DNA of 64,000 nt from assembly GCA_020051155.1 (NCBI GenBank), contig JAGVJK010000018.1, positions 1-64,000 on the forward strand, read 5' to 3'. Of this stretch, positions 54,785 to 64,000 are shown in pieces. The notes beneath the pieces are model-generated. The model saw only the letters and a program-made list of their open reading frames with translations. It searched no databases and had not been told where the DNA came from. Both the position numbers and the translations under genes were made by a program. How positions within the stretch are numbered: position 1 is the stretch's first letter; each line of letters begins with the position of its first letter. This stretch comes from Gammaproteobacteria bacterium. GTDB taxonomy: Bacteria > Pseudomonadota > Gammaproteobacteria > UBA1113.

Positions 54785-56419
54785 TCATCTTCGCCAAAAT
54801 GCCACCAGCAAAGCCAATACACCAGCGCTGGCGAGATAACCACTGTGGTGCGTGGCGAAGAACAAAGCTGATTCATAGAATGATTTATTTAAACTAAATA
54901 TTCCCGCTACCGCTAATAAAGCAATGCCTATTCCTGTTAGCACACCAGAGACTGAAGATGCCTCGTGCTTAGGCGTTTCTACAATAATGGTTTTTTCTAA
55001 CGTTGGAGTTTGTAATTTCGCATAAAGTAAATCTGGAATTTCTGGTAATTTCTCTAACCAAAAAGGCATTTGCCGAAAAATGTTTTTGACGAGAGCTTTC
55101 ACCCCCATTTGTTCTTTGATCCAATTTTCTAAAAAAGGTTTTGCCGTTTTCCATAAATCTAATTCTGGATCCAATTGACGACCTAAGCCTTCAATATGCA
55201 ACAAAGTTTTTTGTAATAAAATTAATTGCGGCTGGACTTCCATGTGAAAGCGTTTGCCCACTTGAAATAAGCGCAATAATAAGTGACCAAAAGAAATATC
55301 TTTTAACGGTTTTTCAAAGATGGGCTCACAGACCGTACGAATCGCCGACTCAAATTCTTCAATGCGTGTATTTGCGGGTACCCAGCCTGACTCAAGATGT
55401 AACTCCGCCACTCGATGATAATCTCTACGAAAAAATGCTACCATGTTTTCAGCTAAATATCGCTGATCGGTTTTGCTCAGTGTGCCAATAATGCCGTAAT
55501 CAATCGCAATGTATTGCGGATTTTCTGGATGTTGATACGAGACAAAAATATTTCCAGGATGCATATCGGCGTGAAAGAAACTATCTCGAAAGACTTGTGT
55601 GAAAAAAATCTCAATGCCTCGCTCTGCCAGTTTTTTTAAATTCACTTGATGTGCGCGCAAGGTTTCTATTTGTGATACTGGAATACCATAAATACGTTCC
55701 ATCACCATCACTTGTTCACGGGTTAAGGGCCAATAAATTTCCGGGATGTAAAGCAATTCAGAGTGCAAAAAATTTCTACGTAATTGCGCACCATTGGCAG
55801 CTTCTCGTGTTAAATCTAATTCATCTAAAATCGTTTTTTCAAATTCTCGAACCAATGCAATAGCATGCAAACGTCGTCCTGGTGGCCAGTATTTTTCAAC
55901 CAGCGTAGCAAAGGTATAAAGTAGAGCGATATCTCGTTGAATGACTTTTTGTACATTAGGCCGTCTTACTTTAACCACAACGGAGCGACCATCCAATAGT
56001 GTTGCCGCATGAACTTGCGCAATGGATGCTGAAGCTAAAGGCTCCATATCGAAACTTGCAAACACTTCTGCGATTCGCTGGCCATAGACTTTTTCAACAA
56101 TCATTTGTGCACCGCTAAAAGGTGGCACTTTATCTTGTAATTTTTCTAACTCTTTAATTAAATCATCAGGCAACAAATCTTGACGTGTTGAGAGGGCTTG
56201 ACCAAACTTCACAAACACGGGTCCTAACTCTTCTAGAGACAATCGAATCCTAATCGCCATCGTCAAATTTTTATCGCGCAGCCAATACCAAGGGTTAAAG
56301 TATTTAATAAAACGGATGGGCGCAAAAAAATGCGTCGCTAAAATAATTTCACCCAACCCATGCTTGGCTAATACGTAGTTGATATGAATTAATCTAAAAA
56401 ATTGTCCGGTGCGCATCAT
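54785..56419 (-). CDS. ubiB: Ubiquinone biosynthesis kinase-like protein UbiB
   Basis: Atypical kinase/ATPase of the ADCK/COQ8 family needed for ubiquinone synthesis. 544 residues: KxGQ-type motif [18 protein letters not shown]-binding [11 protein letters not shown] with Ala-rich loop, [18 protein letters not shown] catalytic-like loop, [10 protein letters not shown] in place of DFG, and two C-terminal membrane helices. Overlaps ubiJ by 4 bases. Confidence 0.95.
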   Translation of the reverse strand: MMRTGQFFRLIHINYVLAKHGLGEIILATHFFAPIRFIKYFNPWYWLRDKNLTMAIRIRLSLEELGPVFVKFGQALSTRQDLLPDDLIKELEKLQDKVPPFSGAQMIVEKVYGQRIAEVFASFDMEPLASASIAQVHAATLLDGRSVVVKVRRPNVQKVIQRDIALLYTFATLVEKYWPPGRRLHAIALVREFEKTILDELDLTREAANGAQLRRNFLHSELLYIPEIYWPLTREQVMVMERIYGIPVSQIETLRAHQVNLKKLAERGIEIFFTQVFRDSFFHADMHPGNIFVSYQHPENPQYIAIDYGIIGTLSKTDQRYLAENMVAFFRRDYHRVAELHLESGWVPANTRIEEFESAIRTVCEPIFEKPLKDISFGHLLLRLFQVGKRFHMEVQPQLILLQKTLLHIEGLGRQLDPELDLWKTAKPFLENWIKEQMGVKALVKNIFRQMPFWLEKLPEIPDLLYAKLQTPTLEKTIIVETPKHEASSVSGVLTGIGIALLAVAGIFSLNKSFYESALFFATHHSGYLASAGVLALLVAFWRR

Positions 56420-57021
56420 TGCGTTTCACCCTCCGTCAATTGTTTGATGCGAAGACTCAAACGATCTACATCACTGCGCAGTTCATCAACGTCATTTAAA
56501 AAATCGTCGGTTTCTATGCGCGATGGAAAACAAGAAATTTCATGTTGTACATATTCACTCACATTAAGCGTAAGCGTTTCTCGAGTTTTTTTCCCCCATC
56601 GGCAAGTTTGACGAATCATATTACCTAAGGTGTGCGCAATGCTATCTCCCGTCAATTTTGCTAAATGCTCTTCCCAATCAATGTCTAATTGATCCATGAG
56701 ATCATTGAATTGTTGTGCGACCTGCATATTGCCGTCAATGGTCACATCGCCGGTTAATAGTCCTCGTCGCTGTTTAGAAAATTTCATCGCTGCTAAAGAC
56801 CACAATGTTCCGCGAATTTCCGCATCGGGTGTTCCTGGAAATTCTCGCAGCAATTCCATCTTTTGACGAGAAAGGAAGAAATAAATCGTTTGCCCCAAGC
56901 CTTGCAGGTGCACTGCAACTACTTTTCCACTGAGAGGAGCTAATAATTCATCGCGATTGTGAGCTAAGCTCAAATACTGATTAATCACCGTTTGTAAACC
57001 TGAGAGCGCCATTGATATCAT
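56416..57021 (-). CDS. ubiJ: Ubiquinone biosynthesis accessory factor UbiJ
   Basis: SCP2-like lipid-binding protein, 201 residues, with an N-terminal SCP2 fold ([61 protein letters not shown]) and a helical C-terminus ending in a coiled coil ([19 protein letters not shown]). UbiJ helps hold the Ubi enzyme complex and lipid substrate. ATG 57021 has AAGGA at 7 bases; ATG 57012 also possible. Normally next to ubiE; here 2.5 kb away. Confidence 0.9.
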   Translation of the reverse strand: MISMALSGLQTVINQYLSLAHNRDELLAPLSGKVVAVHLQGLGQTIYFFLSRQKMELLREFPGTPDAEIRGTLWSLAAMKFSKQRRGLLTGDVTIDGNMQVAQQFNDLMDQLDIDWEEHLAKLTGDSIAHTLGNMIRQTCRWGKKTRETLTLNVSEYVQHEISCFPSRIETDDFLNDVDELRSDVDRLSLRIKQLTEGETQ

Positions 57022-57228
57022 GTATGATTCCTTACCAGGGGAAAGACCCTTTTTGCTGGCTGAAACTATACCGTCAAATGAGATGAGATGAAAGAGGCGA
57101 GGTAACCACTCATATCATTTGAGGTGTGTGCCTGAGTCGGGTATATTACAAACAATCCTAGGTTTTCATGAGCGCCTACTTTCTGGGCTGATTCATCGAT
57201 GTAAGTTGATTTTTATCAAGAACATTAG

Positions 57229-57280
57229 GGGCTGTTGACAATTCGCTAGTTTGCCCAAGATAGTAGAATTTCGACAGCCC
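57229..57280. repeat. 52-bp inverted-repeat element
   Basis: GGGCTGT at 57229-57235 and ACAGCCC at 57274-57280 are exact inverted ends; the pairing continues imperfectly inward (TTGACAATT facing AATTTCG). Non-coding, in the 277-base gap between ubiJ and the orphan gene at 57299. The size suggests a miniature element. Confidence 0.5.
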
Positions 57281-57298
57281 TATTGAATAAGGCATGTT

Positions 57299-58606
57299 AT
57301 GAGTATAAAAAAGCTTTCATGGCTTGATGCCAGAGACTTAATGGTAAAACTTCAGCCAGAGCTGGCAGCCATTATCGATCACATGCCGATTGATGAAAAT
57401 CATTTCTTTTATAAGATGCGGTATCGCTATGGCGACCCGATCATTGACAGTGGCTCTCTACGCCTACCTAATTGCAATGAGCAAATTCCCTTAGGATCAG
57501 AAGAAGCAAAGGCAGCGATCTTACGCGAATTGGAGTATAGCTCCGTACCCACCATGCTTTTATTATCGAAGGGTGCTGAAGTTTATACCGAGCCCGATCA
57601 GCGTGTTTCACCCTTAGCCGTATTAAAAACTGGATACATGCCTGGTTTGTGGGAAACTCTCGATCCTGGTTCTAATATTTTTGTTTCTAAAAATTGGAAT
57701 ATCTCTGCTGGCGCGCGCAGTATTTTTTTCCTACCCAAAATTACTAATCAATTACATCATGAACGCTTGGTAAGAAAGTTAAAGCTTAATGAACGGCTCG
57801 TTAGTAGCCCCTACCAACAGTGGCATTTATTTAAAAAACTTGTTAATACCGTAGCACCTGATGATTGGTTCTGCGATATTTTAGTGTTCTCTAAGGGATG
57901 GTTTTTATCACAAAAAGATGGCAGTGCGTGGGATGCCTTTCGTTTTAAATTGTTAAGTGTTGCGTGGGAACAAACGCAAATTTGGCGTAAAAAAATGTAT
58001 TCAGAAATTACATGGGAAACTTTTTTGAGTGCCTTGGCTAAAAGAAATATTAAGACTTCACAAAATGAACTTTATATTGCGCAACATTTAATTGAAATTG
58101 CCTATGGTTTATATCCTGGTTTGCGACCCGCGGTTGATGATGAATTTGCACCGATTCATTTGATTCAAAAAATCTATGTGGAAAATTATGGGTTAGATCA
58201 GTATGCGCCGGTTATTTTTACACCTTATCATAGAGATCCAAAAGTACCGGACTCTAAACCGATTTATTTTTCCTTGGGATCGCCAACTAACATGCATTAC
58301 TCGATCAATGAACGACAAATTCCCGTTAATATCGATATTTTGCGCAATATTATACGGTTAAATGATTTGATTCAGGAAAAAGAATTGTTAGCGGCAGAGT
58401 CTATTGTGAAAACTACCAACCCGATTCAATATCGATATTTTCACCGCACAGCGTGTCCGCGGGATCGGATTTTAGCGGCACGTGAGATGGTGAATTATGA
58501 TCCGGAGTTGGAAATGATCATGGCACGCTATCCTGATCGCGTCTTTCCGAACCACTGTCATTTTGTAAATGGCTGCATTACGGTGACTCATCCTCTACGA
58601 AAATAG
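57299..58606 (+). CDS. Orphan protein, 435 residues
   Basis: Unrecognised. No signal peptide or membrane segment. Notable stretches: WLDARDLMVKLQPELAAI, a FKLLSVAWEQTQIWRKKMY helix, GLYPGLRPAVDDEFAPIHLIQKIYVENYGL, VIFTPYH, YFSLGSPTNMHYS and a final HRTACPRDRILAAREMVNYD. Aromatic-rich and well structured, so it is likely to be an enzyme or a conserved cytosolic protein. It lies alone on the plus strand between ubiJ and ubiE, splitting that cluster. Confidence 0.8.
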   Translation: MSIKKLSWLDARDLMVKLQPELAAIIDHMPIDENHFFYKMRYRYGDPIIDSGSLRLPNCNEQIPLGSEEAKAAILRELEYSSVPTMLLLSKGAEVYTEPDQRVSPLAVLKTGYMPGLWETLDPGSNIFVSKNWNISAGARSIFFLPKITNQLHHERLVRKLKLNERLVSSPYQQWHLFKKLVNTVAPDDWFCDILVFSKGWFLSQKDGSAWDAFRFKLLSVAWEQTQIWRKKMYSEITWETFLSALAKRNIKTSQNELYIAQHLIEIAYGLYPGLRPAVDDEFAPIHLIQKIYVENYGLDQYAPVIFTPYHRDPKVPDSKPIYFSLGSPTNMHYSINERQIPVNIDILRNIIRLNDLIQEKELLAAESIVKTTNPIQYRYFHRTACPRDRILAAREMVNYDPELEMIMARYPDRVFPNHCHFVNGCITVTHPLRK

Positions 58607-58654
58607 ATCTGCAGAGAACAAAAATTTATAGATATCGAATTCCCAGTAAAGAGA

Positions 58655-58709
58655 ACTTAAAGAGTGCCTTCTCCCCTTGAGGGAGAAGGCGCTTCTTAAA
58701 AGTTTTTTT
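58655..58709 (+). terminator. Hairpin from the repeat family, terminator of the orphan gene
   Basis: A 10-base perfect stem GCCTTCTCCC/GGGAGAAGGC (58666-58675 and 58681-58690) with a 5-base loop, then a T-run at 58703-58709. The hairpin and its flanks (AAAGAGTGCC) match one arm of the inverted repeat at 60648-60802. It lies about 60 bases after the stop of the gene at 57299-58606. Confidence 0.6.
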
Positions 58710-58775
58710 AATGATTCTGACATTCATTCATTTTATTCCCCACAAAAGAGGACGAGTCTTTCCTTCTTAGAAATC

Positions 58776-59075
58776 TCAATCCTGCAAATGCAGTCGTTCC
58801 CATAAAGGTTTTAGTAGAGAGCTGTCTGCCACGGTTACTGCGGCCTGTTGATAAATATCAAGAATGTCTTTTACGCTCAGTGAGCCCGCTTGTTTATCCA
58901 CAATCAACTGCGTTAAGTTGTAAGTAGTGTCTGCGTGGTGATTACTAGCGGTAATGAGGGTTTCTACGATTTCACCCATGGATTCATCTTGATAATTAGG
59001 ATCTAAAATCTCTGAGAAATCAAAGTTGAAATCTTCATCGGTGTCAGCATCAATAGTTTGTGGTTTTTTGGCCAT
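58776..59075 (-). CDS. Small acidic protein, 99 residues
   Basis: Unrecognised. Acidic N-terminus (DADTDEDFNFDFSEILD), followed by helices (MGEIVETLITASNHHA, LSVKDILDIYQQAAVTVAD). No membrane segment. ATG 59075 with an AAGGA upstream. Looks real by composition, but I cannot assign a function. Confidence 0.6.
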   Translation of the reverse strand: MAKKPQTIDADTDEDFNFDFSEILDPNYQDESMGEIVETLITASNHHADTTYNLTQLIVDKQAGSLSVKDILDIYQQAAVTVADSSLLKPLWERLHLQD

Positions 59076-59155
59076 GATTGTATCCTTGTTGCAAATTAAG
59101 AAGAGAAGTTAAGCATCTTTGAGGGGGATCTGGCAAGTTTTTTTGGAAATTTTTT

Positions 59156-59417
59156 TTACGATCTTGTTGGGATCGGTGTAAGCGGTGCCAGGCACACGAG
59201 AAGGGCTGTTAGCCCGTGCAATAAATGTTGAACTTTAAGTATGATGGCACATCTCATTGAATTAATGTGCCAGACACCACCGGCAATTACGATCTTGTTG
59301 GGATCGGCGTAAGCGGTGTCAGGCACACGAGAAGGGCTGTTAGCCCGTGCAATAAATGTTGAACTTTAAGTATGATGGCACATCTCATTGAATTAATGTG
59401 CCAGACACCACTGGCAA
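59156..59417. repeat. 131-bp tandem direct duplication
   Basis: Two nearly identical copies (59156-59286 and 59287-59417). Each contains a TGGCACAT/ATGTGCCA 8-base inverted repeat (first copy 59245-59252 and 59265-59272) and a GGGCTgttAGCCC mini-hairpin (59203-59215). Differences are few (for example GTGCC versus GTGTC, GGTGT versus GGCGT). The 402-base gap between the small acidic gene and ubiE is mostly this repeat. Confidence 0.9.
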
Positions 59418-59470
59418 GATTCGTAGACACCAACCGTAAGATTCTTCAGACACTGACAGCAAGATTTTGC
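59403..59470. repeat. Degenerate 22-23 bp repeats next to ubiE stop
   Basis: Three units begin AGACAC at 59403, 59425 and 59448, each followed by a C/G-rich spacer and AAGATT. They follow directly on the 131-bp duplication and end 8 bases from the ubiE stop. Confidence 0.5.
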
Positions 59471-59477
59471 GAAATAC

Positions 59478-60251
59478 TTAGAACTTATAACCGCGATGCA
59501 ACGCCACAATACCGCCACTGAGATTATGGTAGCGACAGTTTTCAAAGCCAGCTGCCACCATCATCCCTTTTAGGGTCTCTTGATCTGGATGCATACGAAT
59601 TGACTCAGCTAAGTATTGATAGCTATCTCGATCTTTGGCTATTTTCTCACCTAGCCATGGCAATAAGCTAAAAGAATAAAGATCATAGAGTTTGTTAAGC
59701 CCTGGCAATACCGGCTTTGAGAACTCTAAGACTAACAATTGCCCACCTGGTTTTAACACACGAAAGATTTCCCGCAAAGCTGCATCCTTATGGGTAACAT
59801 TGCGCAGGCCAAAGGCCATGGTGACACAATGAAAGTGATTGGAGGCAAAGGGGAGGGCTTCAGCATTAGCTTGTACGTATTCAATACCTTGAATCAAACC
59901 ATGGTTAATTAATCGATCACGGCCGATGCTCAGCATGGAGCTGTTTATGTCAGATAGCACCACGTTCCCATCTTTTCCAACCTTTTCGGCTAATTTCATC
60001 GCGAGATCGCCGGTACCACCCGCCAGATCCAACACTTGTTGCCCCGCGCGCAAGCCGGTGAGGTGAATAGCGATTCGTTTCCAAAGACGATGGATTCCCA
60101 AGGACATGAGATCATTCATTACATCATACTGTTTCGCAACGGAATGAAAGACCTCCGCCACTTTGTGTTCTTTTTCCGCCACAGGAACGGGCTTATACCC
60201 AAAATGCGTGGTTTCTTCCACAGAGGGCTGTCGTTTAGTCTCGTGATCCAC
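59478..60251 (-). CDS. ubiE: Ubiquinone/menaquinone C-methyltransferase UbiE
   Basis: SAM-dependent methyltransferase, 257 residues from the start chosen here. Motif [60 protein letters not shown] and C-terminal [27 protein letters not shown] are all standard. GTG 60251 is preferred: GGAGAG lies 5 bases upstream and the product length is normal; an open frame continues upstream but would add about 35 residues that do not look like the family. Overlaps the DUF971 gene by 17 bases. Confidence 0.94.
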   Translation of the reverse strand: MDHETKRQPSVEETTHFGYKPVPVAEKEHKVAEVFHSVAKQYDVMNDLMSLGIHRLWKRIAIHLTGLRAGQQVLDLAGGTGDLAMKLAEKVGKDGNVVLSDINSSMLSIGRDRLINHGLIQGIEYVQANAEALPFASNHFHCVTMAFGLRNVTHKDAALREIFRVLKPGGQLLVLEFSKPVLPGLNKLYDLYSFSLLPWLGEKIAKDRDSYQYLAESIRMHPDQETLKGMMVAAGFENCRYHNLSGGIVALHRGYKF

Positions 60252-60591
60252 CGGCACTCTCCAGACGTGTGAGGTATTGTTGCCAATTCTCAGATTGATG
60301 AAGCCCCAGATCATACAACAGATCCCAGGAATAAATCCCCGATTGATGCTGATCATCGAAAATAAGTTTCACCGCATATTGACCCACGGGTTCAATGGCA
60401 ACGATATTAACTTCACGCTTGCCGGTTTGTAAAATGCCTGGGCCACCATGGCCAGTTACTTCGGCGGAGGGAGAAAAGACCCGCAAGTATTCGCAACTCA
60501 TGCTGAACTCACGACCATCATCAAAGCGCACTTGCAATTGCCGCAACTTTTGCAACAACGTTATTTCTACAGGAATGGGCGATTGCGTCAT
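60235..60591 (-). CDS. DUF971-family protein (gamma-butyrobetaine hydroxylase N-terminal-like)
   Basis: 118 residues: [30 protein letters not shown] and [36 protein letters not shown], the typical DUF971 beta-rich pattern. In many proteobacteria it is found between hslU and ubiE, as here. Role unknown, possibly iron-sulfur cofactor handling (known only as suggestion for related proteins). Confidence 0.9.
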   Translation of the reverse strand: MTQSPIPVEITLLQKLRQLQVRFDDGREFSMSCEYLRVFSPSAEVTGHGGPGILQTGKREVNIVAIEPVGQYAVKLIFDDQHQSGIYSWDLLYDLGLHQSENWQQYLTRLESAGGSRD

Positions 60592-60647
60592 GTTATTTAC
60601 CTGTTATAAGAAAAATTTTCTAATACCAACTTCCTTGTAAAGACATC

Positions 60648-60802
60648 GTAAAGAGTGCCTTCTCCCCTTGAGGGAGAAGGTGCCCAACGGGCGGATGAGG
60701 GGTGATCAAATTTAGTAGAACACTTTATTGAAATGAACTATTAGACACTCCTCATCCGGCCTTCGGCCACCTTCTCCCTCAAGGGGAGAAGGCACTCTTT
60801 AC
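60648..60802. repeat. 155-bp inverted-repeat element between hslU and DUF971 genes
   Basis: 57-base arms (60648-60704 and 60746-60802) are nearly perfect inverted copies. Each arm folds into a hairpin CCTTCTCCC/GGGAGAAGG and a second small hairpin. In the left arm the second is GCCC-AAC-GGGC, in the right it is GGCC-GAA-GGCC, that is one C-G pair changed to G-C on both sides. A half-copy is at 58655-58690. It can terminate transcription from both sides. Confidence 0.9.
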
Positions 60803-60858
60803 GTGTTATTTCAATGGCTCTTACTTTATTGCTCTATAGCGCAATAATCCATAAAAAA

Positions 60859-62202
60859 CTAGAGAATATAATGACTCAAATCTTCATTTTTTGCCAAGTC
60901 TTTTAATTTCGTATCCACATAAGCGGCATCAATCACGATGGATTCACCTTGACGATCGGGCGCTTCGAAGGAAATACTTTCTTGTACGCGTTCCAAGATG
61001 GTATGTAAACGACGAGCTCCGATATTTTCGGTGGTTTCATTAACATGAAATGCAATTTCCGCAAGGCGCGTAATCGCATCCTTGGTAAATGACATATCCA
61101 CTTTCTCTACATTCATAAGAGCGACATATTGTTCGGTAAGCGACGCATTAGGTTCTTGCAAAATGCGTTCGAAATCTTGCACCGACAATGCATGCAATTC
61201 AACGCGAATTGGTAAGCGGCCTTGTAACTCAGGGATCAAATCCGATGGTTTCGATAAATGAAATGCACCTGATGCGATAAATAAGATATGTTGCGTATTG
61301 ACTGTGCCATATTTAGTAGACACTGCACAGCCTTCGATTAATGGTAACAAATCTCGCTGTACGCCCTCACGCGATACATCAGCACCGCTCGTGTGATCAC
61401 TACGACGGCAAACTTTATCAATCTCATCAATAAAGATGATGCCGTTTTGTTCCACGGAACGCAGCGCTTTTGCTTTGATTTCTTCTTCATTCAGCAAATT
61501 GCTAGCTTCTTCCTCTTGCAAATACTTGAGCGCTTTTTTAATCGGAAGTTTTTTTGTTTGCTTGCGACCGCTACCTATATTTTGAAACATGCTTTGCAAT
61601 TGGTTGGTTACATCTTCCATCCCTGCGGGAGCGACAATATCAACACCCACCGGTGCCACTGCTAAATCAATTTCAATGTCTTGTTCATCTAAGTCGCCTT
61701 CTCTGAGTCGCTTGCGGAATAATTGTCGCGCTTCACTTTCAGCTTCTAATTCTGATTTTTCTTTGAAGGGATCTCGTGCTTCTGGCAATAAGATATCTAA
61801 AATGCGATCTTCCGCCGCATTAAATGCTACGTCTTGTACTTTTGCTAATTCAGCTTGACGAGTGTTTTTGATGGCAGTTTCAACTAAGTCTCGCACCATT
61901 TGTTCGACATCACGGCCTACATAACCAATTTCCGTAAACTTCGTTGCTTCCACTTTAATAAACGGTGCATTCGCTAAGCGTGCTAAGCGTCGCGCAATTT
62001 CTGTTTTACCAACACCGGTGGGGCCAATCATGAGAATGTTTTTCGGAGAGATTTCATTACTGAGCTCTGGGTTTTCATTCATGATTTGCATACGACGCCA
62101 GCGATTACGCAAAGCGATAGCAACCGCGCGTTTTGCTTCTCCTTGGCCAATAATATATTGATCAAGTTCTTTAACAATTTCTCTAGGGGTAAATTCGGGC
62201 AT
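60859..62202 (-). CDS. hslU: HslU ATPase subunit of the HslUV protease
   Basis: AAA+ unfoldase, 447 residues. Walker [14 protein letters not shown], an intermediate I-domain (about 110-240), Walker [14 protein letters not shown], sensor and arginine regions [12 protein letters not shown], and the C-terminal NEDLSHYIL tail that docks into HslV. It follows hslV by 11 bases in the usual order. Confidence 0.97.
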   Translation of the reverse strand: MPEFTPREIVKELDQYIIGQGEAKRAVAIALRNRWRRMQIMNENPELSNEISPKNILMIGPTGVGKTEIARRLARLANAPFIKVEATKFTEIGYVGRDVEQMVRDLVETAIKNTRQAELAKVQDVAFNAAEDRILDILLPEARDPFKEKSELEAESEARQLFRKRLREGDLDEQDIEIDLAVAPVGVDIVAPAGMEDVTNQLQSMFQNIGSGRKQTKKLPIKKALKYLQEEEASNLLNEEEIKAKALRSVEQNGIIFIDEIDKVCRRSDHTSGADVSREGVQRDLLPLIEGCAVSTKYGTVNTQHILFIASGAFHLSKPSDLIPELQGRLPIRVELHALSVQDFERILQEPNASLTEQYVALMNVEKVDMSFTKDAITRLAEIAFHVNETTENIGARRLHTILERVQESISFEAPDRQGESIVIDAAYVDTKLKDLAKNEDLSHYIL

Positions 62203-62213
62203 AATGGGATCTC

Positions 62214-62759
62214 TTACTTTTTAGTGTCTAATTCTTCTATCACCAAATTTGTGTTGGTGTAGATACAAATGTTAGCAGCGATATTTAAGCTTTTAACTAC
62301 AATGTCGCGCGCGTCCATCTCGGTATTATCTAATAAGGCACGAGCGGCGGATTGTGCAAAGGGGCCGCCTGAGCCAATGGCAATTAAGTTATCCTCTGGC
62401 TCGATCACATCACCATTACCAGTGATGATGAGGGAGGTTTCTTTATCGGCAACCGCTAATAGGGCTTCTAAGCGACGCAACATCCGATCGGTTCGCCAAT
62501 CTTTAGCTAACTCTACGGCTGCACGGGTCAAATTACCTTGATACATTTCTAATTTGCCTTCAAAGCGCTCAAATAGGGTAAAGGCATCTGCTGTACCGCC
62601 TGCAAAGCCAGCAATGATTTGATCTTTATAAAGTCTTCGAACTTTACGGGCATTGCTTTTCATGACTGTGTTGCCTAGGGTCACTTGGCCGTCACCACCG
62701 ATAACGACTTTCCCCTCGCGACGAACGGATAAAATGGTTGTTCCTCTGTATTGCTCCAC
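62214..62759 (-). CDS. hslV: HslV peptidase subunit of the HslUV protease
   Basis: Proteasome-like threonine protease, 181 residues. A six-residue propeptide (MEQYRG) precedes the catalytic Thr of [39 protein letters not shown] and [15 protein letters not shown] are family segments. Forms a double hexamer with HslU. Confidence 0.97.
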   Translation of the reverse strand: MEQYRGTTILSVRREGKVVIGGDGQVTLGNTVMKSNARKVRRLYKDQIIAGFAGGTADAFTLFERFEGKLEMYQGNLTRAAVELAKDWRTDRMLRRLEALLAVADKETSLIITGNGDVIEPEDNLIAIGSGGPFAQSAARALLDNTEMDARDIVVKSLNIAANICIYTNTNLVIEELDTKK

Positions 62760-62821
62760 AGGGTTGTCCTCTTTTGATTAAAATAAGCGCCTAATGTATA
62801 GATCTTGGGGAAAATTTCAAG

Positions 62822-64000
62822 TTATTCCATAAAGGATAAATTAGCATAGGCAATCACCAGCCATTTACTGCCTTCTTTATCAAATTTCACCTGTGCTCGA
62901 GTATGAGCGCCTTGGCCTTCAAAATTGGTGATGGTGCCGTAGCCGAATGAGGGATGTTTGACTCGTTGTCCTAGATGAAAACCGCTTTCATCTTCAACAT
63001 GTCTCCTCGCCGGTACTGCATGACTCTTCTGCCGCACACGAATATCTTGTACATACTTTTGTGGGATATCACGAATAAAGCGTGAAGGACGATGATAACT
63101 TTCGCTACCATGTAACCGTCGAACTTCCGCGCAGGTCAATACTAATTTCTTCATCGCGCGTGTCATCGCCACATAAAATAACCGCCGCTCTTCCTCTAAA
63201 CGCAATGGATCATCCTCCGATAAATAATGAGGAAATAAACCTTCTTCCATGCCTGCGACAATCACAAAGGGAAATTCTAAACCCTTCGCTGAATGCATCG
63301 TCATCATTTGCACGCAATCGGTGAACGCTTCTGCTTGTGTGTCTCCGCTTTCTAAAGCAACGTGAGATAAGAAAGCGGTTAAGGGTGACATGGATTCTTG
63401 ATGAGGATCCGGAGAAAATTGATTAGCTGCTTGAATCAATTCTTCCAAGTTTTCTACTCGCGATTGTCCTTTATCCGTTTTATCTGCGCGATGGTGATCC
63501 ATCAAGCCGGTCCTTGTTAAAACTTGTTCGATGATATCTTTTAAATGAAGATCGCGAGTGGTTTGTGTCAACTCTTCAATTAAATTTGCAAATCCTTGTA
63601 GCGCATTGGTAGCGCGTGCCGATAAACGGTGTTGCTGGATGACCCCTATCATAGCTGCCCATAACGAACTTTGCTGCTCTCGAGCAAATTCGCGAATATC
63701 CATCAATGTGCGTTCACCAATCCCGCGGACTGGTAAGTTGATCACGCGTTCAAATGCGGGATCATCATCACGTCCCACTAACAAACGTAAATAAGCAAGT
63801 GCATCTTTAATTTCAGCACGTTCAAAGAATCGCAATCCGCCATAAATACGATAGGGGATACGTTCTAATAATAAGGCTTCCTCCAGCGCACGAGATTGTG
63901 CATTGGAGCGATATAAAATTGCAATCTCTTGTCGCGCATGACCGTCTTCCAACCAACGTTTAATTTGATGCGCGATAAACCGCGCTTCATCGATTTCATT
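62822..64000 (-). CDS. UvrD/Rep-type DNA helicase, C-terminal part (runs off right edge)
   Basis: 392 residues are in the window; the frame continues beyond base 64000. Superfamily I helicase motifs of the second half are present: EIAILYRSNAQSR (motif IV), RIYGGLRFFERAEIKDALAYLR, MMTMHSAKGLEFPFVIVAG (motif V), EEERRLFYVAMTRAMKKLVLT (motif VI), and a C-terminal Tudor-like domain (VKHPSFGYGTITNFEG). These fit UvrD, which acts in nucleotide excision and mismatch repair. The Walker A part lies outside, so the symbol is left blank although uvrD is most likely. Confidence 0.92.
   Translation of the reverse strand, partial: NEIDEARFIAHQIKRWLEDGHARQEIAILYRSNAQSRALEEALLLERIPYRIYGGLRFFERAEIKDALAYLRLLVGRDDDPAFERVINLPVRGIGERTLMDIREFAREQQSSLWAAMIGVIQQHRLSARATNALQGFANLIEELTQTTRDLHLKDIIEQVLTRTGLMDHHRADKTDKGQSRVENLEELIQAANQFSPDPHQESMSPLTAFLSHVALESGDTQAEAFTDCVQMMTMHSAKGLEFPFVIVAGMEEGLFPHYLSEDDPLRLEEERRLFYVAMTRAMKKLVLTCAEVRRLHGSESYHRPSRFIRDIPQKYVQDIRVRQKSHAVPARRHVEDESGFHLGQRVKHPSFGYGTITNFEGQGAHTRAQVKFDKEGSKWLVIAYANLSFME

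Overview
The window is AT-rich, gene-dense chromosomal DNA of a gammaproteobacterium. The housekeeping blocks have gammaproteobacterial order: ftsY-ftsE-ftsX, dprA-smg-topA-tsaC facing def-fmt-rsmB, and hslV-hslU-DUF971-ubiE near ubiJ-ubiB. Between them lies accessory material typical of host-associated Legionellales/Coxiella-like bacteria: a secreted eukaryote-type ecto-NTPDase, a microsomal-looking cytochrome P450, a MATE-like transporter with charged tails, and several unrecognised membrane or coiled-coil proteins. The order-level assignment is an inference from gene content, not from a marker-gene search.

Layout. 1-814: 5' part of a cyclic-nucleotide-binding/NTE-type protein running off the left edge. 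981-8144: branched-chain amino acid operon on the minus strand, read ilvL leader - ilvB - ilvN - ilvC - thrC-like - ilvD - ilvE. It has a leader peptide (12 of 27 residues Ile or Val), an antiterminator and a terminator, a classical attenuation system. 8154-8724: ParE/Phd toxin-antitoxin pair. 8855-8986: duplicated ftsX tail and two palindromes. 9012-11714: ftsX, ftsE, ftsY. 11813-19490: accessory genes (WYL regulator with divergent VOC protein, MATE-like transporter, PAS hybrid histidine kinase, orphan protein, SemiSWEET).

19854-28018: engB overlapping the NTPDase gene, an ATP-grasp ligase coupled to an MFS exporter, a membrane orphan, the P450 and a second MFS carrier. 28308-43859: hemF, a CopA-CopB fusion, tsaC, topA, smg and dprA on the minus strand, then def, fmt, rsmB, two M16 proteases, rsmD, rpiA and a small membrane protein on the plus strand. 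43924-44995: AbiE-type antitoxin with a truncated toxin. 45007-46036: two orphan genes. 46258-50846: TolC-adaptor-ATPase-permease exporter operon. 50852-54773: two orphan membrane proteins and a DUF4143 ATPase behind direct repeats. 54785-64000: ubiB, ubiJ, an inserted orphan region rich in repeats, ubiE, DUF971, hslU, hslV and the C-terminal part of a UvrD-type helicase that runs off the right edge.

Non-coding structure is abundant: the ilv attenuator, a 155-bp inverted-repeat element with a compensatory base-pair change between its arms, a 131-bp tandem duplication, an 80-bp element with 11-bp terminal inverted repeats, and a dispersed motif (ACCTCAAGAT core) in three places. I saw no rRNA, tRNA, CRISPR array or intact insertion sequence. 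Family assignments are made by reading motifs and from memory of the families; no database search was run.
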